Both the position numbers and the translations under genes were made by a program. The notes under the pieces were generated by a model. It worked only from the letters and a program-made list of their open reading frames with translations, did no database searches and was not told where the DNA came from. Of a DNA stretch of 64,000 bases, positions 17,623-27,296 are shown one piece after another (the first letter of the stretch is position 1; every line of letters begins with the position of its first letter). The stretch lies in the NCBI RefSeq assembly GCF_004309355.1, contig NZ_BJCC01000001.1:124001-188000 (forward strand), written 5' to 3'. The stretch comes from Enterococcus florum (GTDB taxonomy: Bacteria; Bacillota; Bacilli; Lactobacillales; Enterococcaceae).

Positions 17623-17888
17623 TAAAGATCAATACCGTGGTTCGACAAGTAATACTTCACCAATACTTCCATGACTTCATCACGTTCGTGACGGCGAATT
17701 AAATTTCGCGCGTCCTGAAAACGCGGGATATAAGCCGGATCGCCTGATAACAAATAACCGACGATCTGATTGATTGGGTTGTAGCCTTTTTCCGCTAATG
17801 CATGATAAACGATTTCTAACGTTTCGCTGATTTCCTTTTTACGATTGTCATCAAAATCGAAACGAACTGTTTCATCTGTATATCCCAT
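17622..17888 (-). CDS. ireB: IreB family regulatory phosphoprotein
   Basis: Small cytoplasmic protein that in Enterococcus faecalis is phosphorylated by the kinase IreK and lowers intrinsic cephalosporin resistance. The N-terminus [14 protein letters not shown] keeps Thr4 and Thr7, the reported phosphorylation positions. The central [20 protein letters not shown] and RRHERDE blocks are diagnostic. The start is ATG 17888 after GAGGTG; the seven codons upstream are ignored. The result is 88 residues, the family length. It is the first gene of the operon with ruvX and DUF1292. Confidence 0.95.
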   Translation of the reverse strand: MGYTDETVRFDFDDNRKKEISETLEIVYHALAEKGYNPINQIVGYLLSGDPAYIPRFQDARNLIRRHERDEVMEVLVKYYLSNHGIDL

Positions 17889-18073
17889 CTTTGAACACCT
17901 CTTTCTCAAACTTTCACATACCTTATTCTACTAAATATAACGACAACTTACAAATATTGAAATTTTACAAAAGAATTACCAGAAACAGCGCATTTGTAAC
18001 ACTCCTCTAATCCATTCGATCAGTCGTTTCCAGCCTCACCTGGTTTTATTTTTTTATCCATAGCTGGTACCTG

Positions 18074-18108
18074 CTAAAAAAACAGCACGACATCATGTCA
18101 TGCTGTTT
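18074..18108 (-). terminator. terminator of glnRA
   Basis: Minus-strand AAACAGCATGAC / GTCGTGCTGTT stem, then TTTTTTT, just after the glnA stop. Confidence 0.85.
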
Positions 18109-18122
18109 CAACTTCGTTTCTT

Positions 18123-19463
18123 TTAATACAATTCTAAATACTGCTCACGTTCCCATTCGGACACCGTTTGACGGAACGCTGCCCACTCGATTTTTTTCGC
18201 TTCAGTAAAGTTGTTGTAAATGTGCGAACCCAAAGAATCAATCATCACTTGGTCTTCGCGCAACGCTTTGATCGCATTGTGGATAGTAGAAGGAAGATCT
18301 AGAATTTGCGCTTCTTTACGTTCTTCTTCACTCATCACATAAATGTTGCGATCTACCGCTGCAGGAGGAGTTAAGTCATTACGAATTCCATCTAAGCCAG
18401 CTTCAAGCAGCACTGCCATAGTCAAATACGGATTGGCAGCCGGGTCAACAGATCGTAGTTCTAAACGCGTTGACAACCCGCGTGATTCTGGAATACGGAT
18501 CAACGGAGAACGGTTGCGTCCACTCCACGCGACGTATACAGGTGCTTCGAAGCCAGGTACTAAGCGTTTATAAGAATTAACGATTGGATTACATACTGCT
18601 GTATATGCTCGAGCATGTTTCAATAGTCCAGCTAAAAATTGATATGCCGTTTTGCTTAGCTTCATTGGACCATCTTCATCGAAAAAGACATTGCCTTCCT
18701 CGTTGAAAAGAGACATGTTGCAATGCATACCAGAACCATTGATTCCATACAAAGGTTTTGGCATAAAAGTTGCGTGCAATCCATGCTTGCGGGCGATCGT
18801 CTTAACGACCAATTTAAAAGTTTGAATATTGTCGCAAGCCTCGATGGCATCTGCATATTTAAAATCGATCTCATGCTGCCCTGGAGCAACCTCATGGTGA
18901 GAGGCCTCAACTTCAAAACCAAGACTTTCAAGTTCTAAAACGATGTCTCGACGGCAGTTTTCTCCAAGATCTGTAGGGGCAAAGTCAAAATAGCCGCCTT
19001 TATCATTTAGGTCTAGTGTTGGATCACCGCATTCGTCCATTTTAAACAGGAAAAATTCAGGCTCAGGCCCTAAGTTGAATGAAGTAAAGCCAAATTCTTC
19101 CATGCCAGTCAATACACGCTTTAAGTTTCCACGAGGATCCCCAGCAAAAGGAGTACCATCTGGATTGTAGATATCGCAAATCAAACGCCCTACTTTTCCA
19201 TGATCGCTTTCCCAAGGGAAAATCATCCAAGTAGAAAGGTCTGGATATAAATACATATCACTTTCTTCGATCCGCACGAACCCTTCAATTGATGAACCAT
19301 CGAACATCATCTTATTGCTCAATACTTTGTCCATTTGACTTACAGGTACTTCTACGTTTTTGATCGTTCCTAAAATATCGGTGAACATTAAGCGCAGAAA
19401 TCGTACATTTTCTTCCTCAACGATTCGTTTGATGTCTTGAACAGTTAAATCTTTCTTTGGCAT
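18123..19463 (-). CDS. glnA: glutamine synthetase type I
   Basis: Forms glutamine from glutamate, ammonia and ATP as a dodecamer. Family blocks in order: [43 protein letters not shown] (metal-binding Glu), [18 protein letters not shown] (ATP/metal His), [13 protein letters not shown] (glutamate binding) and NRSPLIRIP. At 446 residues without an adenylylation loop it is the GSI-alpha form of Firmicutes, which is feedback inhibited and interacts with GlnR. It is 43 bp downstream of glnR in the same transcript. Confidence 0.97.
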   Translation of the reverse strand: MPKKDLTVQDIKRIVEEENVRFLRLMFTDILGTIKNVEVPVSQMDKVLSNKMMFDGSSIEGFVRIEESDMYLYPDLSTWMIFPWESDHGKVGRLICDIYNPDGTPFAGDPRGNLKRVLTGMEEFGFTSFNLGPEPEFFLFKMDECGDPTLDLNDKGGYFDFAPTDLGENCRRDIVLELESLGFEVEASHHEVAPGQHEIDFKYADAIEACDNIQTFKLVVKTIARKHGLHATFMPKPLYGINGSGMHCNMSLFNEEGNVFFDEDGPMKLSKTAYQFLAGLLKHARAYTAVCNPIVNSYKRLVPGFEAPVYVAWSGRNRSPLIRIPESRGLSTRLELRSVDPAANPYLTMAVLLEAGLDGIRNDLTPPAAVDRNIYVMSEEERKEAQILDLPSTIHNAIKALREDQVMIDSLGSHIYNNFTEAKKIEWAAFRQTVSEWEREQYLELY

Positions 19464-19506
19464 AGTATCCCTTCCTTACACTTCATTTTTTTATATTCCA
19501 CAACCA

Positions 19507-19887
19507 CTAAAGCTTTGGCCCTTGTGATTGAAATGGATGTTGCTGGTTTAATCCGCTTTGAGTCAGCATCTCATCATAGAAAATGCGCCGAACATCTTTA
19601 TCAGTCAACGGCGGTTTTTCTTTTGCTGCCTTTTCTTCTTCTTGGCGCATCTGGTAGACGCGCTTGATGCCAGCCATATTTAATCCATCCGATAAATAAT
19701 CCTTGATTTCCAAGAGCACATCAATGTCATTAAGAGAGTACATTCTGCGGTTGCCTTCACTCCGCTCTGGATGGATCAATTCTTGTTCTTCGTAATAACG
19801 AATCTGACGAGCCGTTAAATCTGTTAACTTCATGACTGTACCAATTGGAAAAACGGCCAATGACCGACGTAGTTCTTTCTCCCGCAT
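19507..19887 (-). CDS. glnR: MerR-family nitrogen regulator GlnR
   Basis: Represses glnRA and other nitrogen genes when glutamine is plentiful, after contact with feedback-inhibited glutamine synthetase. The MerR winged helix is FPIGTVMKLTDLTARQIRYYEEQ and EGNRRMYSLNDID. The short C-terminal tail rich in charged residues is the part that senses glutamine synthetase in relatives. I chose ATG at 19887 (seven bases after AGGAGG) over a TTG one codon upstream. The GlnR box in its own promoter (19956-19974) fits autoregulation. Confidence 0.94.
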   Translation of the reverse strand: MREKELRRSLAVFPIGTVMKLTDLTARQIRYYEEQELIHPERSEGNRRMYSLNDIDVLLEIKDYLSDGLNMAGIKRVYQMRQEEEKAAKEKPPLTDKDVRRIFYDEMLTQSGLNQQHPFQSQGPKL

Positions 19888-19920
19888 CAAATATCCTCCT
19901 CGTTTCTTAATGATGAAACT

Positions 19921-19974
19921 AGAATACCAAGCAATAGACCACTTGTCAACAGCAAATGTGAGATTTTATGACAT
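19921..19974 (-). promoter_or_regulatory. glnRA promoter with GlnR box
   Basis: Minus strand: TTGACA (19944-19949) and TATTCT (19921-19926) with 17-bp spacing. Directly upstream lies ATGTCATAAAATCTCACAT (19956-19974), which fits the GlnR/TnrA consensus TGTNA-N7-TNACA exactly. A second half site TGTCAG lies further upstream. Confidence 0.85.
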
Positions 19975-20031
19975 GGAAACAAAATTTTTTCTGACATCAA
20001 AAATCAAATCCCTCTTTCAGGATTCAGCACA

Positions 20032-20062
20032 CAAAAAAAAGACCTCAACGGAGATCTTTCGT
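20032..20062 (-). terminator. terminator of the methionine gamma-lyase-like gene
   Basis: Minus-strand AAGATCTC-CGTT-GAGGTCTT followed by T7. Confidence 0.85.
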
Positions 20063-20066
20063 TTTA

Positions 20067-21317
20067 TCAATGATACACATCATTAACCGCATTTGAAACC
20101 GCAACTTTCACATGTTCGTAGGTCAGTCCCCCTTGCAAATAAAGCGAATAAGGTTCTCTTAATGGTCCATCCGCACTTAGTTCAATGCTTGCTCCCTGAA
20201 CAAAAGTCCCTGCTGCCATGATAATATCATCCTCATAACCAGGCATGTATGCAGGAATCGGTAATACGTAAGCATCAATCGGCGAGAATTTTTGAATTGA
20301 CTGACAAAAACGAATCATCGCCTCCCGATCATTAAAGTTGATTAGTTGAATGAGATCGGTTCGAGGCTCATGCCACTTGGGAGTTGATTCCAGATGGTAT
20401 TCCTCTAGTAGTGCTGAAGAAAAAATCGTCCCCTGAATCGCCTGCCCCACCACATGAGGAGCTAAAAAAAATCCTTGCAGCATGTCATACACATTGCCCA
20501 GCATTGCACCACCTTCCGCACCGACTCCAGGTGTAGTCAAACGATACGCACACCTTTCTATCAACGCTTTTTTCCCGGCAATGTACCCACCTGTTTTTGC
20601 TATTCCGCCTCCAGGATTTTTAATTAACGAACCTGCCACCAGATCTGCACCTACTTGTGTTGGTTCTTTCAATTCAGCAAATTCACCATAGCAATTGTCA
20701 ACGAAAATAATGACATTCGGTGCGACCTTCTTTACAAATTGACACATTTCTTCGATTTGAGCAATCGTAAATGATAGCCGAGAAGCATAACCTCTAGAAC
20801 GTTGAATGGCTACGACCTTTGTCTTTTCAGTTATACTCGTTTGAACTTTTTCAAGATCGACTGAACCGTCCACTTTCAATGCCACTTCAGCATATCCAAT
20901 TTTATACTCGTTGAATGAGCCGATGCCATTACCTTGGACACCGATCACTTCCAATAATGTATCGTATGGCGTTCCGGTGATGTACAACAAGTCATCTTCA
21001 GGACGTAAAACACCAAACAATGCTGTTGAGATAGCATGTGTCCCAGAAACAATTTGTGGGCGAACTAAAGCAGCCTCCGCACCAAAGGTTTGAGCATATA
21101 CAGCCTCTAACACCTCACGACCTAAATCGTCGTTCCCGTAACCAGTGGAGGGCAGAAAATGATTTTCTGACACCCGATTGTCTCGAAAAGCGGTTAAAAC
21201 TTTTGCTTGATTCGATAAAGCAGTCTCCCTAATTGCTTTCAAACGATCATCGATTTTTTGATCGACTTTTTGGATCGTTTGGATCAATTCAGGCGAAAGC
21301 TCAGCGGTCCATCCCAT
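20067..21317 (-). CDS. methionine gamma-lyase-like PLP protein (YnbB/'aluminium resistance' family)
   Basis: Fold-type I PLP enzyme of a family often annotated as methionine gamma-lyase or aluminium resistance protein. The PLP-lysine region is AGSLIKNPGGGIAKTGGYIAGK; the earlier stretch FVDNCYGEF supplies the Asp that contacts the pyridine ring; STGYGNDDLGRE near residue 56 is a family mark. It is 416 residues long. The gene sits between hflX (17 bp overlap) and glnR, the same place as ynbB in Bacillus. The true substrate of this group is not established, so the enzymatic name should be taken loosely. Confidence 0.88.
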   Translation of the reverse strand: MGWTAELSPELIQTIQKVDQKIDDRLKAIRETALSNQAKVLTAFRDNRVSENHFLPSTGYGNDDLGREVLEAVYAQTFGAEAALVRPQIVSGTHAISTALFGVLRPEDDLLYITGTPYDTLLEVIGVQGNGIGSFNEYKIGYAEVALKVDGSVDLEKVQTSITEKTKVVAIQRSRGYASRLSFTIAQIEEMCQFVKKVAPNVIIFVDNCYGEFAELKEPTQVGADLVAGSLIKNPGGGIAKTGGYIAGKKALIERCAYRLTTPGVGAEGGAMLGNVYDMLQGFFLAPHVVGQAIQGTIFSSALLEEYHLESTPKWHEPRTDLIQLINFNDREAMIRFCQSIQKFSPIDAYVLPIPAYMPGYEDDIIMAAGTFVQGASIELSADGPLREPYSLYLQGGLTYEHVKVAVSNAVNDVYH

Positions 21318-22545
21318 CTTCCATCCTCCTCAGCCAACTAGAAGACTTTTTTGCAAATCCTCTTATTTGGTAGTTCTCTTTTTCTTCGTTAAATTGCTCA
21401 CTTAAAACCAGCGTTTCACGTTTGATGATGCTCAATTCGTGCCCATTTTCTGCTGAAATACTCAGCAAGTACGGTTCTAGGATTTCCATCATCACTGTTT
21501 TGATAGCTTCAGAGAGTTGTTCTTTCCCCTTGCTGGATTTTGCTGAGATCAAGACATTTGGAAACAATGTAGGTGTAAAATGAAATGCATCAATCCGATC
21601 TGCTTTATTGTAAATCGTTAAAACCGGGATAGACTCCATGCCTAATTCTTTCAGCAGTGTAATAACAGTTTGTTCCTGCTGCTGCCGATCCTCAGAACTT
21701 GCATCTACTACATGCAGCAGCAAATCCATTCCTTGGCTCTCCTCCAACGTTGACTGAAATGCATCGATCAGTTGCGTTGGCAGATCTTGAATAAAACCAA
21801 CCGTATCTGTGATCGTGGCTTCCATTCCTTGAGGCAGGTGCCATCTTTTTGTCAAAGGATCCAGCGTAGCGAACAATTGATCCTGCGAATAGGTTTCAGC
21901 ATTTGTCAAGAGGTTCAAAATAGTCGATTTGCCAGCATTTGTATAGCCGATCAGCCCGATTTGAAATAAATTAGACTGTTGACGCTGCTGACGGTTTCGT
22001 GCACGATGCGCTTCGACATGTTTCAACTCTTTTTTGATCGCAGAGATTCGACGGCGAATATGACGACGATCCGTTTCTAATTTTGTTTCACCAGGACCTC
22101 TTGTTCCGATCCCTCCACCTAAACGTGAAAGGTTTTGCCCTTGTCCCATCAATCGAGGCAAAAGGTAGCTTAATTGTGCTAGTTCTACCTGCAACTTCCC
22201 TTCCTTTGATCTTGCCCGTTGTGCAAATATATCCAAAATCAGTTGGATGCGATCAATCACAGGAACGCCAACGATCTCCTCGATTAATTGTGCTTGTCGA
22301 GGTGTCAAAGCATGATTGAAAATGACCAGATCAGCTTCGTGAGCATCCACAAGTTGGGCCAATTCGTGTGTCTTCCCTTTACCGATGATCGTCTGCGGAT
22401 CGACTCTAGGACGCTTTTGGGTCAACGAGAAAACAATCTCTCCATTCGCCGTTTTAGCCAATCCAGCTAGCTCATACATCGATTCTAAATGATTTTTCTT
22501 TGTTTCTTCTGTTTCCACTCCCACAAGGATTACTCGTTCTGACAA
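21301..22545 (-). CDS. hflX: GTPase HflX
   Basis: Ribosome-associated GTPase that splits stalled 70S ribosomes under stress. The N-terminal HflX domain includes the VDPQTIIGKGK block, a glycine-rich linker GQGQNLSRLGGGIGTRGPGE precedes the G domain, and G motifs are GYTNAGKST (G1), DTVGFI (G3) and NKAD (G4). The likely start is TTG at 22545, seven bases after AGGAGG, giving MSERVILVGVE; the ATG eight codons upstream has no site. It overlaps the miaA end by 16 bp. Confidence 0.94.
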   Translation of the reverse strand: MSERVILVGVETEETKKNHLESMYELAGLAKTANGEIVFSLTQKRPRVDPQTIIGKGKTHELAQLVDAHEADLVIFNHALTPRQAQLIEEIVGVPVIDRIQLILDIFAQRARSKEGKLQVELAQLSYLLPRLMGQGQNLSRLGGGIGTRGPGETKLETDRRHIRRRISAIKKELKHVEAHRARNRQQRQQSNLFQIGLIGYTNAGKSTILNLLTNAETYSQDQLFATLDPLTKRWHLPQGMEATITDTVGFIQDLPTQLIDAFQSTLEESQGMDLLLHVVDASSEDRQQQEQTVITLLKELGMESIPVLTIYNKADRIDAFHFTPTLFPNVLISAKSSKGKEQLSEAIKTVMMEILEPYLLSISAENGHELSIIKRETLVLSEQFNEEKENYQIRGFAKKSSSWLRRMEDGMDR

Positions 22546-23468
22546 ACTGATCCCTCCTCCAGCCAGCATTTTGCGGCTGAAATTATTTGACTGATGTCCT
22601 CTGGATGCTGCACTAGGTCATACCAATGTACATCCATTCGGTTTCTAAACCATGTTAATTGGCGTTTGGCATAACGTCTCGACTGCTGTTGAACAACCGC
22701 TGCAGCTTCTTCTAGCGAAATTTCTCCAGCAAAATATGGGAAAAACTCTTTGTAGCCAATCCCTTGTGCCGCCTGAACAGTGGGAGTTTTATACAAACTC
22801 CGTGCTTCGTCTAAGATTCCAGATTCAAGCATTGACTCAACCCGTTGATCGATTCGAGCATACAGCAATTCTCTCTTCGTATCTAACCCGATTAAATAAG
22901 CATCATAAAGTAATTTAGGCTCTTTCTCAGGAACCATGATCGAACGTCCCGTAAGTTCAAATACCTCTAACGCGCGGATCACTTTTTTCTGATTGTTCAA
23001 GTGAATTTTCTGTGCTGCTAATGGATCTCTTTCGGCTAAATAGCGCCATAATGCTTCTTTGCCATGCTCCTTAGCGTAAGCTTCATACATTCTCCGCAAT
23101 CTAGGATCCTGCTGGTCTCGCTCATTGCCTAGCTTATAGTCCCAAAGTAAAGATTGAATATAAAGACCTGTCCCACCCACTACGATCGGCAGCTTGCCAC
23201 GACTGCAGATCGTCGCGATCACTTCTCTGGCAGTCGCTTGAAATTCAGAAACAGAATATCCTTCTGTCACCTCTTTAATGTCGATCAAGTGGTGCGGGAT
23301 TCCTGACATTTCCTTCTTAGTTACTTTGGCAGTACCAATGTCTAACGTTCGGTAGACTTGCATGGAGTCTCCACTAATAATCTCTCCATTCAACCGTTTG
23401 GCAAGTTCAATACTTAAACTTGTTTTGCCTACAGCCGTTGGACCTACGATAGCCAATACTTTTTTCAT
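22530..23468 (-). CDS. miaA: tRNA dimethylallyltransferase
   Basis: Adds a dimethylallyl group to A37 of tRNAs reading UNN codons. P-loop GPTAVGKTSLS at residue 8, GDSMQVYR with the catalytic Asp, GTAKVT, and VGGTGLYIQSLL are the diagnostic blocks; ALEVFELTGRS lies in the middle. The 312 residues match the family. It overlaps the upstream glycerophosphodiesterase gene by 4 bp and the downstream hflX by 16 bp. Confidence 0.96.
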   Translation of the reverse strand: MKKVLAIVGPTAVGKTSLSIELAKRLNGEIISGDSMQVYRTLDIGTAKVTKKEMSGIPHHLIDIKEVTEGYSVSEFQATAREVIATICSRGKLPIVVGGTGLYIQSLLWDYKLGNERDQQDPRLRRMYEAYAKEHGKEALWRYLAERDPLAAQKIHLNNQKKVIRALEVFELTGRSIMVPEKEPKLLYDAYLIGLDTKRELLYARIDQRVESMLESGILDEARSLYKTPTVQAAQGIGYKEFFPYFAGEISLEEAAAVVQQQSRRYAKRQLTWFRNRMDVHWYDLVQHPEDISQIISAAKCWLEEGSVCQNE

Positions 23469-24199
23469 CTTCGCATCCTACTCTTTACCCGGTGTGCTTT
23501 TTCAGGAAAATCAGTAATAATCGCAGCCAGTTTCAAATCGAAGCATTGAATCATAGACTGGTATAAATTAGGTGTCCACGGACGAATCGCTTTAGGAAAA
23601 TTTGCCACTTGATTACTGTTTTCTTGTACCCACTGATAGCTTGGATGAATCCCTTCAATAAAATCACATTCCATTGCGGCTGCAACTTGTGATCGCGATT
23701 TCTTAAGCAGCAAGTCCAATTGTGCATCCGGTTCGATCTCATGAAGGATCCGCAGCGTTTCAAGATTAAAACTGGAATACCAATGAGTAAATGGCCACTC
23801 TTGCGTATGGAGACATTTCGAAACAGCCATTTCGATCCCAGGATAATGATAATTCTCAGTCTTTAGTTCTATGTTTAAAATCCCTCGAAAGTTCATCTGC
23901 AGCAAAAGATTTAACACTTCCTGCAAGGTCGATACCTTAGTGGCTTTGTATTTTTTTGCAAACCAGCTTCCTGCATCCAGTTTCTTTATTTCCTCAAGTG
24001 TTAGCTCTCGAACCAGGCCTTTTCCATCCGTGGTGCGATCCACCGTCTCATCATGCATGATGATTAGCTGCTGATCCTTTGTCAGATGTACATCTAAATG
24101 GATACCATCTGCTCCAGTGCGTACTGCTTCAGCAAAAGCAGGCAATGTATTTTCAGGATGCGTTCCACTGCTTCCTCGATGAGCCAAAATAAGCGTCAC
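23465..24199 (-). CDS. glycerophosphodiester phosphodiesterase
   Basis: Cleaves glycerophosphodiesters to glycerol 3-phosphate and an alcohol. The GDPD signatures are LAHRGSSGTHPENTLPAF at the N-terminus (catalytic His and Glu) and GIHLDVHLTKDQQLIIMHDET with the second catalytic His and metal ligands. It has 244 residues, no signal peptide and no membrane segment, so it is the cytoplasmic UgpQ-like form. It is translationally coupled to miaA. Confidence 0.93.
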   Translation of the reverse strand: MTLILAHRGSSGTHPENTLPAFAEAVRTGADGIHLDVHLTKDQQLIIMHDETVDRTTDGKGLVRELTLEEIKKLDAGSWFAKKYKATKVSTLQEVLNLLLQMNFRGILNIELKTENYHYPGIEMAVSKCLHTQEWPFTHWYSSFNLETLRILHEIEPDAQLDLLLKKSRSQVAAAMECDFIEGIHPSYQWVQENSNQVANFPKAIRPWTPNLYQSMIQCFDLKLAAIITDFPEKAHRVKSRMRR

Positions 24200-24212
24200 T
24201 GTCTTTCACCTC

Positions 24213-24728
24213 TTATTTTGCGTCAAAATAACGCAATGGTTGTTTAGTTAATTTGCTCAATTGCATTTTTTTCTCTCGAACAATCTCCATCAATTGATCG
24301 GAGAATGACTCCATAACCAGTCTTCCACCCTTATAAGCATACCCACCCATCGTAGCTGTTTCCTCCGGTGACAAAATCACTTTGCGGTGGGAGATATTTT
24401 TAAAGAATTCCTCGATCAAAAAAGTTGGCAAATAGAAATTGTTTTGTGCGGTAAAGGATTGGAGATAAATATAGTCATCAATGGTAATATAGCAATCATC
24501 AAATGAATTGAAGCTAACATATTCTTCGCTTAGTACCGTTCTTTTTCCTAAAATTTCATTGATTTTTTTATTTAGGAGATTCAAGGTCTCGATCTCCTTT
24601 ACTTTATGTTCAAGTTCACGCCGCTTAAACTCCGTGCGTTGCATAAATTTAAAGATAATAAATACTGTGATACCAACGATCACAGCCCCTACAATAACTC
24701 CCAATAAGCCGATCATTGCTGTTTTCAT
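24213..24728 (-). CDS. membrane-anchored protein of unknown function
   Basis: About 171 residues: an N-terminal membrane segment (roughly residues 5-29, rich in Gly, Val and Ile), a basic stretch (KFMQRTEFKRRE), a short predicted coiled coil (residues 38-62), then a cytoplasmic-looking domain with an unusual aromatic cluster (YITIDDYIYLQSF). I do not recognise the family. The start at 24728 (MKTAMIG) is set by GAGGGG seven bases upstream. It lies 13 bp before the glycerophosphodiesterase gene and probably leads that operon (with miaA, hflX and onward). Confidence 0.7.
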   Translation of the reverse strand: MKTAMIGLLGVIVGAVIVGITVFIIFKFMQRTEFKRRELEHKVKEIETLNLLNKKINEILGKRTVLSEEYVSFNSFDDCYITIDDYIYLQSFTAQNNFYLPTFLIEEFFKNISHRKVILSPEETATMGGYAYKGGRLVMESFSDQLMEIVREKKMQLSKLTKQPLRYFDAK

Positions 24729-24825
24729 TTCCATCCCCCTCAACAGTTTGTTTGCGTTATTAATAGTACCATATTTTAATGGTTTTCGGATAGTTTTGCT
24801 TTATCAAAAAAACTTGAGTATACTA

Positions 24826-24855
24826 TTTGACCAAAACTGACCAATGTTGTATACT
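24826..24855 (+). promoter_or_regulatory. clpP promoter overlapping a CtsR box
   Basis: TTGACC (24827-24832) and TATACT (24850-24855) are 17 bp apart. The bases 24826-24842 read, on the other strand, GGTCAGTTTTGGTCAAA, close to the CtsR consensus GGTCAAA-NAN-GGTCAAA with one half degenerate. A repressor bound there would block the -35 region, so heat and protein stress should induce clpP. Confidence 0.8.
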
Positions 24856-24924
24856 CTTTTTTAGAATTTAGCTATTACTTATGCTAAACTATAATATGAA
24901 GAACAATTTTGAGGAGGAGTCACT

Positions 24925-25518
24925 ATGAATTTAGTTCCTACAGTTATTGAACAATCTTCCCGTGGTGAACGGGCCTACGACATTTATTCTCGCTTATTAA
25001 AGGATCGCATTATCATGTTGAGCGGACCAATTGATGACAATGTGGCTAACTCTGTGATTGCCCAGCTGCTTTTCTTGGATGCTCAGGACTCTGAAAAGGA
25101 TATCTATTTGTACATTAACTCTCCTGGCGGGAGCGTATCTGCTGGTTTGGCTATTTTTGATACGATGAACTTTGTGAAAGCGGATGTTCAAACCATCGTT
25201 CTTGGAATGGCTGCTTCGATGGGCAGCTTCTTGTTGACCGCTGGCACCAAAGGAAAACGTTTCGCACTGCCAAATGCGGAGATCATGATCCATCAACCAC
25301 TAGGTGGAGCACAAGGTCAAGCAACTGAAATTGAGATCGCTGCTCGGCATATCTTAAAAACGCGTGAGCGCCTCAATAACATCTTGGCTGAGCGTACCGG
25401 TCAACCTCTTGAAGTGATCGAAAAAGACACGGATCGGGATAATTTTATGACGGCAGAGCAAGCCAAGGAATATGGGTTAATCGATGAAGTGATGATTAAC
25501 AGCAGTGCATTGAGCTAA
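24925..25518 (+). CDS. clpP: ATP-dependent Clp protease proteolytic subunit
   Basis: Serine protease tetradecamer fed by ClpX or ClpC. Catalytic triad: Ser in GMAASMGSF (about residue 97), His in [10 protein letters not shown] (about 122), Asp in KDTDRDNFM (about 171). The 197 residues, including a short propeptide starting [12 protein letters not shown], are standard. It has a strong GAGGAG ribosome binding site, its own CtsR-type promoter and its own terminator. Confidence 0.97.
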   Translation: MNLVPTVIEQSSRGERAYDIYSRLLKDRIIMLSGPIDDNVANSVIAQLLFLDAQDSEKDIYLYINSPGGSVSAGLAIFDTMNFVKADVQTIVLGMAASMGSFLLTAGTKGKRFALPNAEIMIHQPLGGAQGQATEIEIAARHILKTRERLNNILAERTGQPLEVIEKDTDRDNFMTAEQAKEYGLIDEVMINSSALS

Positions 25519-25589
25519 CCGCTTTACAAAAACTGAAAGAATCACATCTGCTTTACCCTAACAAATCAATAAAGTTGATGATTGAAACA

Positions 25590-25630
25590 AAAAGGCGACC
25601 CTCATTTTTTTCGTGAGGGTTGCCTTTTTT
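25590..25630 (+). terminator. clpP terminator
   Basis: Stem AAAGGCGACCCTCA / TGAGGGTTGCCTTT, then TTT. It lies 70 bp after the clpP stop. Confidence 0.85.
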
Positions 25631-25735
25631 AATTATATGACGACTGCGAATGTCGGTTTTTTGATTAAACATATCCTTTAGCTGTCGCTGGTCAATAGCT
25701 CAATAAGTCTTCATATCCTATTATATGAATGACGT

Positions 25736-26443
25736 TTATTCTGCTTTAGAACGTCCAGTTGTATAATCGATCGAAACACCTTGTTGAATATTGTAAATAA
25801 ACACATTAAAAGAAACTTCCTTATCCTCTATGCTTTGTGCCTCCATTTGTACTCCTCTGGCTACCAGCTCTTCTCCTTTGAAATAAGGCGTTATTCGATA
25901 TCGAATATGATTACCCGTTTCTTTCAGATACTCAGCTACTTGCTCTTCATAAACCGTCATACCCGGCGAATTCAAGCTGCTGGTGGCTGTCATCAAATTT
26001 TTCCAGTTGTTGTTTTCACCGGTCAGGCGAAAAGCAATCAAATGCGCTCGATTGTACAATGGGCGATCTTGATAAAATTTTTGTTGCCAGCCTGTTGGCT
26101 TAACATATAAACGCTCTCGTTCCTCTCTTGGAAAAAGACTTTTGTTCAACATGGCATTCGCTGGTCCTACTCGATTGAAAGAATCCAAGTCAGAAAAATG
26201 CGTTCCTAAAGGCATTTTCAGGTCTTCCTCCGAAAAATCAGGACGACCATGATTGAGTTGTATCACCTGATGTTCGCCATCGTATTCTGGAATCTCGGCT
26301 AATTGCTGGACCTCGATCGTTTTAAGTGAATTATCTGGCTCCAGCGTTTGCGTATAAAGCCCATACAATGCTGCCAACAACAATACGACACTGGATAAAA
26401 TCTTAGTAGTGGTTTGTTTCTTCTTGCGTGCGATAATGGTCAC
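25736..26443 (-). CDS. DNA/RNA non-specific endonuclease, membrane-anchored
   Basis: beta-beta-alpha metal nuclease. A basic N-terminus and a hydrophobic segment (about residues 14-28) anchor or export it. The catalytic block is YNRAHLIAFRLTGENNNW: the His corresponds to the general base of the DRGH motif (here NRAH), and the following Asn-rich stretch NNNWKNLMT supplies the metal ligand. The C-terminal VFIYNIQQGVSIDYTTG is a family mark. It resembles the extracytoplasmic DNases of lactic acid bacteria (EndA-like). It stands alone, so roles in DNA uptake or nutrient scavenging are open. Confidence 0.87.
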   Translation of the reverse strand: MTIIARKKKQTTTKILSSVVLLLAALYGLYTQTLEPDNSLKTIEVQQLAEIPEYDGEHQVIQLNHGRPDFSEEDLKMPLGTHFSDLDSFNRVGPANAMLNKSLFPREERERLYVKPTGWQQKFYQDRPLYNRAHLIAFRLTGENNNWKNLMTATSSLNSPGMTVYEEQVAEYLKETGNHIRYRITPYFKGEELVARGVQMEAQSIEDKEVSFNVFIYNIQQGVSIDYTTGRSKAE

Positions 26444-26576
26444 TCCTCTAATCTGTTTGCAAGCCTGTCGCAGGCTCCTTTGACATCATATACTAAAATG
26501 AAGCACCAAAAAAGTCCTTCCCGTATCCTTATTTAAAAAAGCAAAAAATGTCTCGGCACCTTCTGCTCAAATCGTA

Positions 26577-27050
26577 TTATTCGTTTGTTACCCACAATAA
26601 CTCATCGCTCTTGTAGGGCCATTTCTTAGCGCCATCTTCAACAATATAAAAACGTGATTCGTCAATTCCTTCATGGACCATTACAAAGATTGCACGCTGT
26701 GCGCCGCTTCCTCCGCCAGGGCAAACAACATAAATAGGCTCTGTCCCATTCTCAAATACATCTATCTGATCCACCACTTTTTGTTCCAGCTCTTTAGTGT
26801 CTACAGGATAAGCAGCTACACTAATTGAATTGGGCAAATGTCCCCGTTGATACTCTGCTTCAGGTTGAATATCCATAATTTGATAACTGCCAGATGACTC
26901 TTCTTCGATCACCTGTTTCATTTTTTTAGGCGTAATATATTGCCAGTCGATGTCCTTCTGATCTTTTTTAGCATTCCTTGTTGAACATCCTGCAAACAAA
27001 ACCAATCCTGATAGGATGACTAAAATAAACAAACCAATGTTGCTTTTCAT
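26577..27050 (-). CDS. rhodanese-like lipoprotein
   Basis: Exported, lipid-anchored protein: a hydrophobic signal ends in the lipobox LFAGC (Cys at about residue 22). The mature part is a rhodanese-like domain with YQIMDIQPEAEYQRGHLPNSI. The active-site loop reads VCPGGGSGAQRA: the Cys is present, but nine residues from Cys to Arg make the loop longer than the CxxGxR of standard rhodaneses, so sulfur transfer is doubtful. The neighbours give no hint. Family assignment is good; activity is unknown. Confidence 0.82.
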   Translation of the reverse strand: MKSNIGLFILVILSGLVLFAGCSTRNAKKDQKDIDWQYITPKKMKQVIEEESSGSYQIMDIQPEAEYQRGHLPNSISVAAYPVDTKELEQKVVDQIDVFENGTEPIYVVCPGGGSGAQRAIFVMVHEGIDESRFYIVEDGAKKWPYKSDELLWVTNE

Positions 27051-27296
27051 CTGATTCCCTCTTCCAAAATAAATAAATAATGCTTTTCACAAATTATAAT
27101 AGCAATCAAAGGGCCATTTATAAAGTACTTTTTAATTTTAACAATAATTTTATAATTTTTATGAATTGAAATTGTTATTTTTATTTAGAAACCAAAAACA
27201 TCCAATCGTATGACTAAACATCGAATAATCATTTCATTTTTTATTTGATGTTCGATGGGCTATAATCAAGTTACCAAGGACAGGAGGGTGATCTTG

